Below, piece by piece: positions 19,327-27,562 of a DNA stretch of 64,000 bases; the first letter of the stretch is position 1, and each line of letters opens with the position of its first letter. A model generated the notes under the pieces. That model did not search any database, had not been told where the DNA came from, and worked only from the letters and a program-made list of their open reading frames with translations. The position numbers were made by a program, and so were the translations under genes. The stretch spans positions 4,169,064 through 4,233,063 of the forward strand of contig NZ_CP050192.1 in NCBI RefSeq assembly GCF_011694515.1, written 5' to 3'. The stretch comes from Mycobacterium sp. DL592. Lineage in GTDB: Bacteria; Actinomycetota; Actinomycetes; Mycobacteriales; Mycobacteriaceae.

Positions 19327-20181
19327 ATGGGTGCCTTAGAAATTATCCGCTCATCAACGGGCATCTTCAAGATACTGTTACGCAACGGGTCGGCCCCACC
19401 ACTTCTATGGCACTACTTTCAAGATTCCCTGTACTATCTCTTGATTTCTCGCGGAGTTCTTCGCGGACCAGCAGCACATATTTCCCAGGTACGTGCGGAT
19501 TTTGAACAACGCGCCAAACAGGGCCAGTTCCGACGTACCTGGTTCGACCACAACATCACCCAGTGGTGCGTAGTTTTCGCGAGGACCTTCCAGCGCACCG
19601 ACCCAGTCCGGATCCTTGAAATCGGTTCTTACGAAGGGCGTTCGACCGTATTTCTATTGACGTATTTCCCGAACGGAACGCTGACTGCGGTGGACACTTG
19701 GGCTGGAAGTGACGAACATGTGTGTGCCGCCGATGGGCGTGAGGGCGATAACGGATTGCAGTCGTGCTCACGCGGAGAATTGCTGAGCCTCGAATCTCGG
19801 TTTGATGCTAATCTCGAACCGTTTGCAGGCCGGATGACAAAAATCAGAGGATCGTCGCTACGCGTGTTGCCGCAGCTGCTGGACGAGAAACAGGAGTTCG
19901 ACCTGATATATGTCGACGGATCGCATTTCGCTGATGATGTCCTGGCTGACGGTATCAACGCGTGGCGCCTGTTGACACCGAACGGTGTGTTAATTTTCGA
20001 CGATCTCGTCTGGAATTTCTATCCGCGTGCCCATGACAACCCAGCGTGGCCCGTGAATATCCTATTGAAGTTTCACTCAGGCAAGTACAAAATTCTCAGC
20101 GCTGCTGGGAATCAACTGCTGCTGAAGAAGTTACTGGAACCGACTGAACGAGCGATTACCGCGTCGGCCTGGCCCGCGTAG
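19327..20181 (+). CDS. class I SAM methyltransferase (Methyltransf_24 type)
   Basis: A 284-residue protein. The SAM-binding core has RILEIGSYEGRSTVFLL, TAVDTWAGSDEH, FDLIYVDGSHFADDVLADG and VLIFDDLVW, the pattern of the Methyltransf_24/CmcI-like group found in mycobacterial glycolipid and lipooligosaccharide clusters. It probably methylates a sugar hydroxyl. The ATG at 19327 has a good ribosome site (GGAGGGAAAGC). It is the last + gene before a block of - strand genes; the opposing gene ends only 24 bases away. Confidence 0.8.
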   Translation: MGALEIIRSSTGIFKILLRNGSAPPLLWHYFQDSLYYLLISRGVLRGPAAHISQVRADFEQRAKQGQFRRTWFDHNITQWCVVFARTFQRTDPVRILEIGSYEGRSTVFLLTYFPNGTLTAVDTWAGSDEHVCAADGREGDNGLQSCSRGELLSLESRFDANLEPFAGRMTKIRGSSLRVLPQLLDEKQEFDLIYVDGSHFADDVLADGINAWRLLTPNGVLIFDDLVWNFYPRAHDNPAWPVNILLKFHSGKYKILSAAGNQLLLKKLLEPTERAITASAWPA

Positions 20182-20204
20182 GATATCGGGAGCTGTGCAA
20201 TTCC

Positions 20205-20957
20205 CTAAATTCGCTTTGCGCCGACACCGTGGCTCGGATGCGTGCGCTCGTTCCGCTGCGCGATGAGCGTCTCGTGGAAGGTGAACATGCTACGCGCAAT
20301 GTTTGGAGTCACACGCAACGCTGACTGCTTGATCACCCATTTCGTCGATGACCGGATACCAGGGGTATGGAATAAAGCAACATCCCGGGACGGATTCGTA
20401 GTGAATTGGGCGAGCACGTCGAATTGGCAAGTTTGAATCAACTGTCGGATCGCTTTTCCGCTGTACTTATTGATGTGTCCCACTGGGTTCCAATCGTAGT
20501 CGATCCTTAGACCCCGATTCAGCTCGAGTGGGACTTCTGCGATGAGCAAAGGGGCGATACGACGGGCCTCTCTTATCAGTTGGCGTGGGTGTTCGAGGTG
20601 CTCGATGACATGCGACATGATCACGACATCTGCGGAATCGTCCTTGAGTGGAATGGGGAATCCTGAGACTGCGAAGTCCGCCCGGACAATCGCGCGTGCC
20701 TTAGCGGCCCCGATCCCAGACTCGGAGATATCGAAACCGAGATAAGAGTCGAAAAAATCCAGCTCTGCCAGTCTCGCGGCGATTGCCCCGTCACCGCAAC
20801 CGATCTCGACCACACGCGGCCGAGTACCTGTCAGCGAACGCCATGCTCGGACGATGTTGTCAGCCTTGTCGATGGCACCTAGGCGGCGCCACTCAAAGTC
20901 CTCGCCGCTGGCGTAGAAGCTTGCATAGTGCTGCTGCAAGTTCTCAGAAGCCACCAT
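20205..20957 (-). CDS. class I SAM-dependent methyltransferase
   Basis: A 250-residue methyltransferase. The SAM loop is VVEIGCGDGAIAARL, motif II YLGFDISESGIGAAKA, and motif III ADVVIMSHVIEHLEHP with the VIEHL signature of Methyltransf_11-type proteins. The ATG at 20957 is used because GGGGGG (20964-20969) lies just upstream and the extension to 21044 has no features. It follows another methyltransferase gene on the same strand. Substrate unknown; the context suggests a sugar nucleotide or glycan. Confidence 0.8.
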   Translation of the reverse strand: MVASENLQQHYASFYASGEDFEWRRLGAIDKADNIVRAWRSLTGTRPRVVEIGCGDGAIAARLAELDFFDSYLGFDISESGIGAAKARAIVRADFAVSGFPIPLKDDSADVVIMSHVIEHLEHPRQLIREARRIAPLLIAEVPLELNRGLRIDYDWNPVGHINKYSGKAIRQLIQTCQFDVLAQFTTNPSRDVALFHTPGIRSSTKWVIKQSALRVTPNIARSMFTFHETLIAQRNERTHPSHGVGAKRI

Positions 20958-21024
20958 TCGAATCCCCCCGAATCTTTGAAAGGACAGGTGTGCGGGCTTG
21001 TCGCGCTCGCCAGCCCCTCCCCCA

Positions 21025-21720
21025 CTAGGCCGTGCAGACGGCAACCAAGCTCCGCCGTCTACGCAGGATCGCGATCATGCGACACACAGCATTGAATAAC
21101 GGCCGGGGCAACAAGCGATAGAACTTCTCGGTGTGCCGCGGAGGAACTGCATGAGCATCAACCCGCACCGAGAATTCTCTGAATCCAGCGTCAAACAGCG
21201 TGTGGCCGAGCAGTAGCGGTGTCCAGGTGTGCAGGTGGTGGTTGATGTCCTCGGCACGATACTGCTTTGAAGCGCGCCAGTCATCGATCGGCACTCGCAG
21301 GATCAGGCGACCACCGGGGCGCAGCGTCCGGCGAATCTCGCGAAGTGCTGCGATGGGGTAGGGAACATGCTCCAAGCAGTGATTCGAAATGCAGACGTCG
21401 ACTGAGCCATTGCCGATCGATGAGATGTCAGAGTGCATCTCGATCTCATTGCCGAAGCGATCGTGGCATCCTTGACGCGCCGCTGGGTTGATCTCGACTG
21501 CAACTTTTCGACGCGCCTTCAGATGATGAAGTGTGCTCCCGGTACCCGCCCCGAAGTCGAGCACTGTGTCAGTGCTATTCACGTAGGGCTGCATAATCTC
21601 GGCAGTGATCTTGCCGGTCGTGTCCATGATCACCGCTGCGTACGCGAGGTAATCCTCACCAAGTTGCCCCAGATAATGATCTGAAGTCTCGTAAATCGGC
21701 ACTTGACTATTCGCAGACAT
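21025..21720 (-). CDS. class I SAM-dependent methyltransferase
   Basis: A 231-residue protein. The core is VLDFGAGTGSTLHHL, then KVAVEINPAARQGC, VDVCISNHCLEHVPYPIAAL and LRPGGRLILRVPIDDW. The ATG at 21720 has GAGGGGGAG just upstream; the longer frame back to 22023 runs through the amidotransferase gene and is rejected. It lies between the amidotransferase and another methyltransferase, all on the - strand. Likely modifies a sugar of the repeat unit. Confidence 0.82.
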   Translation of the reverse strand: MSANSQVPIYETSDHYLGQLGEDYLAYAAVIMDTTGKITAEIMQPYVNSTDTVLDFGAGTGSTLHHLKARRKVAVEINPAARQGCHDRFGNEIEMHSDISSIGNGSVDVCISNHCLEHVPYPIAALREIRRTLRPGGRLILRVPIDDWRASKQYRAEDINHHLHTWTPLLLGHTLFDAGFREFSVRVDAHAVPPRHTEKFYRLLPRPLFNAVCRMIAILRRRRSLVAVCTA

Positions 21721-21826
21721 AGTCTCCCCCTCAGGCTGCGGAATAGGCCGCCCCCAGCGTCCGTAACAGCCCAAATCACAGTACCTCTTCTCCTGTGTTG
21801 AGTCAGTGGCTTTTGCGGCGATGACC

Positions 21827-23689
21827 TCAGACCGATTCCGCGATACAGGTTCGGAGCCAAAGTTCGGTAGTGAGGAGGCGGTAAAGATGATGGGCGGCGC
21901 CCTTTCCCCCTCCGACATGGTGCTCGATGAGGCGCGCCACCCGCTCCGGGCTGCAGTAGGCCCGAGTCTCGGCATCGTTGGACAACAGCAGACACTTGAG
22001 GACCTCACCACCATTTGCCGCAAGCCACGTGCTGATTGGTGTGGGGTAACCGAGTTTGTCCCTGCGGTTCGCGACTACGGATAGACCTACAGACCGAAGA
22101 TATTCTCGCAGAATCCGTTTCGTCTCGCCGTTACCAACCTTGAACTCCGCCGGCAGCCTTCCTACAAACTCCACCAGACGATAGTCCAGGAAAGGCAAGC
22201 GGTTCTCTATCGAGTGGGCCATGCTGATGGCATCGCCGTAATGCAGTAGGCCGGGCAGAACATCCCGGGTGAGATCGTCGTTCAGTCGGGCATTCACCGT
22301 CCTCGCCGGCTTGTGAGATGCGCCGCGCTCGAACCGACTGACGAAGTCAGGATTCAGAGTACCGAGCGCCCCGACATGCCGGCGGTATACCCGCCTGGCG
22401 AACGCGGTCCGCTCTCTCACTATGAACAGCGTTAGCATCAGGGTCGAGAATGTCTGAGCGTAAGAACGGAATTCACGAGCAAAGGTCGGCAGTCGGAGCC
22501 GAAATAGCGAATCCAGTAGCACTATGGCGGCGTAGGGGGTGTACCCGCCCAACAGTTCGTCGCCTCCTTGGCCCTCGAGAAGTACCGGCGTTCCGGATGC
22601 CCGGGCATGCTGCACGATCTTCCACAGCGGAAACACCGCGGGAGAGCCTCCCGGGCCGTCCAGATGCCAGGTCACCCTTGTCAGCACGTCGAGCCAGTCG
22701 CAGGTGCTCGCCGAAATCTCTTGAAGGTCAACGGACTGATACTTACCGGCGACCAAGCCGGCCCAAGCGCGTTCGTCAATACTCTGGAAACCGTTGGGCG
22801 ACTCATATACCGAGGTATAGGCCCGCACCCTTCCTCCGCTGGATTCGGTAGCTGCCACGGCGGCTTGAAGTACGGCTGAGGAGTCGAGGCCGCCGCTCAG
22901 TGTGACACCGACCGGAACATCGCTACGCATCCGAAGCCGAACTGAATCCGCAAAGAGCTCACCGAACTGCTCGACCGCTCTTCCATAGTCAGGTTCTTGC
23001 AGCGCGGAATCATCAGGACTCCAATAGATTCGAGTAGTGGGCGAAGACGCGCCGAGAACAATGCGGCCACACTGGCCAGGTCGGAGAACTCGGATACCGG
23101 CGTAGAAGCTACGGTCGCTCGAGTAGAGATCGCCTTCCGCGAGGAACTGGTACACCGACGCGTCATCAGGAGTACGCAGCTCGGGATACAGCTTCAGGAT
23201 TGCCTTGGGCTCCGAGGCGATCGCGAGTCCGCCGTTCACCATCGCAAAATAGAGGGGCTTCTCCCCGAGACGGTCCCTCGCGAAGAAAGCCACCTGTTTA
23301 CGCGGATCCCAAATCACAAAGCTCCACATGCCGTTGAGTCGGCTGAGGCAGCCCTCACCCCACTCGAGGTAAGCAGCCAAAAGGACCTCTGTATCCGACT
23401 TTGTCCTGAAAGTATGTCCGGCCGTTTGGAGTTCGGCTCGCAGCTCTACATAGTTGTAGATCTCACCGTTGTAGGTGAGTACGACCCCGGTCGGCTCGTG
23501 AAGCATCGGCTGGTGGCCACCGGACGTAAGGTCGATGATCGCCAACCTTCGGTGGCCGAGCCACGCATGGGCATCCGCCCAGGATCCTTCGTCGTCAGGC
23601 CCACGGTGAATCAGACTATCGAGGGCTTGCTGGCGGCGGATGCCAAGATTCGCGTGGCCGTCACCGATGATCGCGACTATTCCGCACAT
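21827..23689 (-). CDS. asparagine synthase-like amidotransferase (class II glutaminase + synthetase)
   Basis: A 620-residue protein. The N-terminal class II glutaminase domain has the nucleophile Cys2 (MCGIVAIIGD), RGPDDEG, HRRLAIIDL and YNGEIYNY. The C-terminal ATP-pyrophosphatase domain has the PP-loop VTLSGGLDSSAV, and LEGQGGDELLGGY. Full-length catalytic residues suggest an active enzyme. Homologues in polysaccharide clusters (such as WbpS in Pseudomonas) amidate uronic acids. As the locus can make UDP-glucuronate, amidation of a uronic-acid residue is a fair inference. A housekeeping asparagine synthetase is the alternative, but the location and flanking methyltransferases favour a glycan role. 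Confidence 0.88.
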   Translation of the reverse strand: MCGIVAIIGDGHANLGIRRQQALDSLIHRGPDDEGSWADAHAWLGHRRLAIIDLTSGGHQPMLHEPTGVVLTYNGEIYNYVELRAELQTAGHTFRTKSDTEVLLAAYLEWGEGCLSRLNGMWSFVIWDPRKQVAFFARDRLGEKPLYFAMVNGGLAIASEPKAILKLYPELRTPDDASVYQFLAEGDLYSSDRSFYAGIRVLRPGQCGRIVLGASSPTTRIYWSPDDSALQEPDYGRAVEQFGELFADSVRLRMRSDVPVGVTLSGGLDSSAVLQAAVAATESSGGRVRAYTSVYESPNGFQSIDERAWAGLVAGKYQSVDLQEISASTCDWLDVLTRVTWHLDGPGGSPAVFPLWKIVQHARASGTPVLLEGQGGDELLGGYTPYAAIVLLDSLFRLRLPTFAREFRSYAQTFSTLMLTLFIVRERTAFARRVYRRHVGALGTLNPDFVSRFERGASHKPARTVNARLNDDLTRDVLPGLLHYGDAISMAHSIENRLPFLDYRLVEFVGRLPAEFKVGNGETKRILREYLRSVGLSVVANRRDKLGYPTPISTWLAANGGEVLKCLLLSNDAETRAYCSPERVARLIEHHVGGGKGAAHHLYRLLTTELWLRTCIAESV

Positions 23690-23819
23690 GGCGCCTGCTT
23701 GATATCCCTCGACGTCATCGCCCGCATGGGATCACCAATCGTGCGCCTGCGTAACGCGAGGGGCACAGTATTCTGCGCGTGCGCGAGCGCGTACGTCTCT
23801 CCACTGTTGCGGTTCCCCT

Positions 23820-25247
23820 TCATCTTTCACCTAGTATCGGCGCGGACGCCGCCGGGTTGCCACGCAGCCAGCGTTGAGGAAGCAGCATGCGAAGCGTCGA
23901 CAAGCCCACCGGAAAGGGCCCGGTCAGACGCCGCACGAGAATGACGCCACAGACGCACATGGCGAGGTCGAAAAGCAGGCCTGCGCCCGCAGCTCCGGTG
24001 ACGCCCAAATGTCGAACAAGGACGAAGGTGAGGGCCAGGGCCGCCACTGCGCCAGCCAAGAACCCATACGTGAACAGTTCGTGGCGATTTACAGCAAGTA
24101 GTAGGTAGGCCAGCGGATTCCACACCGTCGCCGCCACCAGGCTGACAGCGGTAAGGGCGATCATCGCTTGCGGAGCCGCTATTGCCCCCCTTGTCCACCA
24201 CTCGAGCAAAGGGTTTCCGAGAAGTATCAGAGTCAACGCCGCCGCCGCGCCGACCAACGCGTTGAACGTCGTCAGGGCACCGGTGACTCTAGCGAGCCAC
24301 GCCTGATTTCCACGAGCGTGCTCTGCGGTGAACTCCGGCAGTATCGGCAAAGTGACACTCAAGGAGAATTGCAAGCCAACCCGCGAAAGCGTGCGCAGGC
24401 TGGTAAAGATCGGCACCGTGGCGGCGCCTGCAGCAGCGCCGACCGCGAGCGCGGTTCCTTGGATGTAGCCCGCCTGCCCGAGTGGCAACATCATCGCCGC
24501 CAGGGCGGGTCGCAGCAGTTCGGACATTCGAGTCCGACTCGCTTCTCCGAATCCAAGCCTTAGCCAGCTCGCCCTGCGAAGCGCGAGCCCTATGTGTCCG
24601 ACCACACCTAGGGCTCTGGCGATGAGGTACGCGAGGGCAGCCTCGAGTGGTGTCCCACCAGATATCGCCACGCCAATGACGGCAAGGCCTTCAACAAGTT
24701 GCACGGTCGAGTCGAGGCTCGACGACAGGGCGAAACCACCATGTGCGCGCATTGCAGCCATGAACAGCCCGGACTGCATAGCCACGACTCCATACACGCA
24801 CAGCACGATCAGAACAGAACGTGCGCCCCCACCATCCATCCCCCCAGACACCGCGAGCAAGCGATCCGGCAGCAAGAAACAGATCAGCATCACCAATGCG
24901 AGGAGAGCTGTGCTGCAACACAACACGACAGCCTGGGCACTCTGAAACGTGACGCGTGCCTGGCGGTTGTCACCCCGCGCCACTTCACCGATCAGACGGT
25001 TGCCTGCGGCATACCCGAAACCGAAATCGCCGGCCACCAAGAACGTTGGCACGGTGGCGAGCAGCAACCACTGACCATAGAGTGGGAGGCCCCAGGCCGT
25101 GGCGAGCGCTGGAACCATCGCCAACTGAGTCAACGCGATGACGGTCTTGCTGTAGCCCATCGCCAGAACACCCTGCAGGATTCGACGGCGCTTGACTCCG
25201 TCTCCCGCGGGGGCATCTCGACTACGACGCATTGGGTTAGAAGTCAT
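23820..25247 (-). CDS. Wzx-like polysaccharide flippase, copy 1
   Basis: A 475-residue membrane protein of the MOP superfamily, with about 12-14 hydrophobic helices. The N-terminal helix ILQGVLAMGYSKTVIALTQLAM is followed by WGLPLYGQWLLLATVPTFL and DFGFGYAAGNRLIGEVARGD, a pattern shared by lipid-linked oligosaccharide flippases. It would turn lipid-linked repeat units across the membrane. It is 130 bases upstream of the amidotransferase on the same strand. A second, unrelated-looking flippase is at 38781. Confidence 0.88.
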   Translation of the reverse strand: MTSNPMRRSRDAPAGDGVKRRRILQGVLAMGYSKTVIALTQLAMVPALATAWGLPLYGQWLLLATVPTFLVAGDFGFGYAAGNRLIGEVARGDNRQARVTFQSAQAVVLCCSTALLALVMLICFLLPDRLLAVSGGMDGGGARSVLIVLCVYGVVAMQSGLFMAAMRAHGGFALSSSLDSTVQLVEGLAVIGVAISGGTPLEAALAYLIARALGVVGHIGLALRRASWLRLGFGEASRTRMSELLRPALAAMMLPLGQAGYIQGTALAVGAAAGAATVPIFTSLRTLSRVGLQFSLSVTLPILPEFTAEHARGNQAWLARVTGALTTFNALVGAAAALTLILLGNPLLEWWTRGAIAAPQAMIALTAVSLVAATVWNPLAYLLLAVNRHELFTYGFLAGAVAALALTFVLVRHLGVTGAAGAGLLFDLAMCVCGVILVRRLTGPFPVGLSTLRMLLPQRWLRGNPAASAPILGER

Positions 25248-25779
25248 GCTCGTCGGTCATCGACCAGCCGGGAGGCTCAGTCGGCCCACCCAACCGACGG
25301 CGGGTGATGATGGTGCCCTCAGCAACACCTGGCATGGCTCTAACGTCATCCGAACCCCCCGGTATGCGATTGCGCCCCAACGTCAACCGCGAGACTGATC
25401 AAGGCCCCGTCCCGCTGGAGCGGTCGTCAACCGCGTACTGCAGGCCCTCGAGCAGTGATAGCCGCTGCCGAGTGTAGGGCATTCACCAGATCAACGCCGA
25501 CTAATTCATCGAACCGTCAAGTATCAGTTCTTACGACGAAGAGGGCCGGAAGTTTCGCCCCCAACTCAGCCTACTGCCATCAGCCAGTCGGGTAACTGTT
25601 TCGGCAGCGCAGAACTCGCTAGCTCCAAGCTCAGGCGGCTGGTCGGGCCCGGAAGAACCTCGCCACCGAAGCGCGGACGAAGTTGCTCAGATAACCCCCG
25701 ACCCAAAGCGATCTTGAAGACTGGCTCGCGAATAAACTTGAAAAGCAAAGATCTAAGTCACGCCGCCCCGCATAACCCA
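25248..25779. other. 532-base intergenic region
   Basis: No convincing gene. It lies upstream of flippase 1 and after the end of the next glycosyltransferase, both on the - strand, so it should carry the flippase promoter. A 60-codon - frame at 25566-25748 has no recognised similarity or ribosome site. Confidence 0.5.
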
Positions 25780-27018
25780 TTACCAACCCCTTTCAGCCGC
25801 TATATCTTGAATAATCTCCTCAAATGCAGCTACCGCCACATCTGCGTCTAGCGTCTCCATTCGATATCTGCGTCCAGAGCGGCCAAAATTGGTTGCCTTC
25901 TCAATATCTTGGGAGACTTCCAGGGCCATCGCAAGGAGTGCCTGCGGATCTCCGGCGGGCACCACGATGCCGGCACTCGCGCGCTCGATTTCTCCTGCAG
26001 TTATTCCATTGGAATCGGTCGCAGCGAGAATCGGTCGTGCAGCATCGAAGTAAGAGGTGAGTTTGCTGGGCACTGCCATCGCTGCGACTCCCGGAAGTTC
26101 ATTCACCAGAAGGCAGTCAGCAGCGGCAAGGGCGCACCGATAGTCGGAGTCGTCTAGCGGATCGACGAATTCTATGCGGTCAACTCCTCGCGCCAACTGC
26201 TCGAGCCGGGCCCGTTCGCCGCCGTCGCCAACGAGGACGAATCTGATGTGCGCCCTCTGCTCGTCTGCCAAGCGCGCAGCCGCGACTACATTCTCGAGTC
26301 CTTGTTTCGCGCCCATGTTTCCGGTGTGAACGGCGAGGTATACGTCAGTGGGCCAGTCGAGCGCCGCACGCGCATCGCTTTGGGAGATTGCCGGAGCGGG
26401 TTGCAAGTGAGTCCAGTTGCGGATGACAGAGACACGTTCACCACTGACCCCGAGACTGGCGGTGACGTAGGCAGCGAACGTGGGGTGGATCACGACCACC
26501 CGATCAGCTGCCCGAAGGACGCAGCCCTCCACCCACTTCGTGAGGACTGTCGAGAAGCGGCCGCCTTCTTTGGTTTCAACCAGTCCAAGGGTGTAGAGGT
26601 CTTGCACCCAGACGATCAGAGCCGGTCGTCTCGGAGTCAAGCGAAAGCGCAACGCAACCAGGGCAGTGGCGAAAAGCGCAGGTGAAACGGCAATCACGAC
26701 GGAGTCGGAGCGAAATCGGCGGAGGAACAGGCGCAAGCCAAAGCTCACTTCAGACAACAACCGCCGCAAACCCCTCGGGGGGCGCGGCACGTAATGGCGC
26801 ACTCGATGAACGACTACACCGTCGATCACATCGGTCCGCTTCCACTGTCCGTAGCCGGGCCGAATCCTCCATTCCGGATAGAACGGATGAGCAACCCACG
26901 CCGTCACTCGATGCGCGCGCGCGCTGAGACCGGCGGCCAAGGCTCCGGCATACGGCGCGATTCCCGTTGCGTCCGGCGGATAGTGCAAGCTCAGTATCGA
27001 CACTCGGCGTCCAGCCAT
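25780..27018 (-). CDS. glycosyltransferase family 4 (WbuB-like)
   Basis: A 412-residue GT4 enzyme. The N-terminus SILSLHYPPDATGIAPYAGAL and the block GHxVTAWVAHPFYPEW (here AHRVTAW) are typical of the WbuB/WcaI subgroup that adds sugars such as fucosamine or fucose. The C-terminal domain has VHTGNMGAKQGLENVV and ELPGVAAMAVPSKLTSYFDAARPILAATD, with the donor-site motif SKLxSYxxAxRP. Starts at ATG 27018, facing the UXS-UGD gene across a 544-base gap. Donor not predictable, though the subgroup and the gmd-fcl pair make fucose possible. Confidence 0.87.
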   Translation of the reverse strand: MAGRRVSILSLHYPPDATGIAPYAGALAAGLSARAHRVTAWVAHPFYPEWRIRPGYGQWKRTDVIDGVVVHRVRHYVPRPPRGLRRLLSEVSFGLRLFLRRFRSDSVVIAVSPALFATALVALRFRLTPRRPALIVWVQDLYTLGLVETKEGGRFSTVLTKWVEGCVLRAADRVVVIHPTFAAYVTASLGVSGERVSVIRNWTHLQPAPAISQSDARAALDWPTDVYLAVHTGNMGAKQGLENVVAAARLADEQRAHIRFVLVGDGGERARLEQLARGVDRIEFVDPLDDSDYRCALAAADCLLVNELPGVAAMAVPSKLTSYFDAARPILAATDSNGITAGEIERASAGIVVPAGDPQALLAMALEVSQDIEKATNFGRSGRRYRMETLDADVAVAAFEEIIQDIAAERGW

Positions 27019-27562
27019 GGCGTGACATTACAACCGGTGGATTTTCTGCCGCAGGCAACAGAGAAACCCCGGATGGTCTCGAGCTTCGAGGTGCTTGCAA
27101 CTCGAAGCTTTCCAGGTTTGCGCGGCCGGTCGCGGACTTGCTCGTTGAGAACCACAAGTCGTGGCGGTTTCTGAAAGAAGCCGAACCGGGCCGCCGAGCG
27201 CCGATGAACACCGCATTGGACTCGCGCGCAAAGAACAGGGAGCACGCGCGTGTTCGCACTCCAAACCGCGGCTCTCCACACTTCCGCGCGCTGGTCGCCA
27301 AGGTTCGCCATTCTGATTGCTGAGGGCACCCGACGGTGCTAGCGTCAGAGTCGAGCATGAGCTGGCCAACATAGGCTCTACGCTATTCGGGGTTCGGGGG
27401 GATTCACGTGTGTTCATATTTTCCTTTGCAAATAGCGGCATCACCGCGACCTTTCTTAGCTAATGGTCGGCCAATATTTGCAGATGGAGGACGCGGCTTA
27501 CTCAAGATCAAATACCGATTCGAGTGGGCCGTATGGAACAGACAAGAGCATCGGGGGCGGTC
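27019..27562. other. 544-base divergent intergenic region with hairpin and short leader-like frames
   Basis: This region lies between the WbuB-like gene (-) and the UXS-UGD gene (+), so it should hold two promoters. It contains an inverted repeat, AGCTTCGAG (27082-27090) and CTCGAAGCT (27101-27109). At 27393-27405 is TTCGGGGGGATTC, also found before the methyltransferase at 20957, followed by two overlapping short frames from GTG 27409 and GTG 27411. No -10/-35 pair can be named with confidence. Confidence 0.45.

Noticed and set aside
20958..21044. Extension of the 20205 methyltransferase to 21044
   Set aside because: It overlaps the end of the next gene and lacks a ribosome site, while the ATG at 20957 has one.
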